NCBI GenBank assembly: GCA_900543105.1
Contig: UQQA01000139.1
Location: forward strand, 1-6,168
Direction of reading: 5' to 3'
Length of the DNA: 6,168 nucleotides
Source: an uncultured Ruminococcus sp.
GTDB lineage: Bacteria > Bacillota > Clostridia > Oscillospirales > Ruminococcaceae
The stretch's first letter is position 1. Every line of letters starts with the position of its first letter. Positions 6,162-6,168 of this stretch are shown in pieces. The notes under the pieces were generated by a model, which saw only the letters and a program-made list of their open reading frames with translations, was not told the origin of the DNA and ran no database searches. The translations under genes were made by a program, and so were the position numbers.

Positions 6162-6168
6162 TTACAGA

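Overview
The window looks like chromosomal DNA of a low-to-medium GC Gram-positive anaerobe, most likely a gut-type clostridium (Ruminococcus/Oscillospiraceae-like). The reasons are strong AGGAGG-like ribosome binding sites, near-consensus sigma-A promoters with extended TGN -10 elements, many U-run hairpin terminators, an ECF-type thiamine transporter under a TPP riboswitch, and a clostridial flavin reductase-rubredoxin fusion. The genus is an inference from gene style only; no 16S or other marker is present.

Layout: 1-75 is an unassigned edge. A strong promoter (76-104) drives rimO (147-1490) and the overlapping pgsA (1474-2040) on the + strand. From 2041 to 2475 there is no credible gene. 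Instead there is a dense island of inverted and direct repeats with heptamer-repeat ends, roughly 70-bp inverted arms, several GC hairpins and a large central hairpin that can terminate transcription from both sides. Convergent to it, on the - strand, lies a recA-recX operon (recA 4316 to 3099, recX 3099 to 2476) joined by a TGATG stop/start overlap. It is driven by a perfect TTGACA-17-TATAAT promoter with a degenerate LexA-box-like sequence at the transcription start.

Divergent from recA, a second strong promoter drives a one-gene unit (4539-5162) encoding a flavin reductase-like domain fused to a short rubredoxin-like domain, similar in architecture to high-molecular-weight rubredoxin (Hrb). 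A third consensus promoter has its -35 box over this gene's stop codon. It starts a leader holding a TPP riboswitch (about 5208-5305), a strong intrinsic terminator and a second terminator-like hairpin, followed by thiT (5473-6057), the thiamine-binding S component of an ECF transporter. Two terminators close the window.

The genes cover tRNA/ribosome-linked modification (rimO modifies ribosomal protein S12), phospholipid synthesis (pgsA), recombination and SOS response (recA, recX), electron transfer or O2/NO detoxification (Hrb-like) and vitamin B1 uptake (thiT). I see no wholly new protein system. The least explained parts are the repeat island at 2041-2478, the triple repeated -10-like blocks upstream of recA, and the doubled terminators in the thiT leader.
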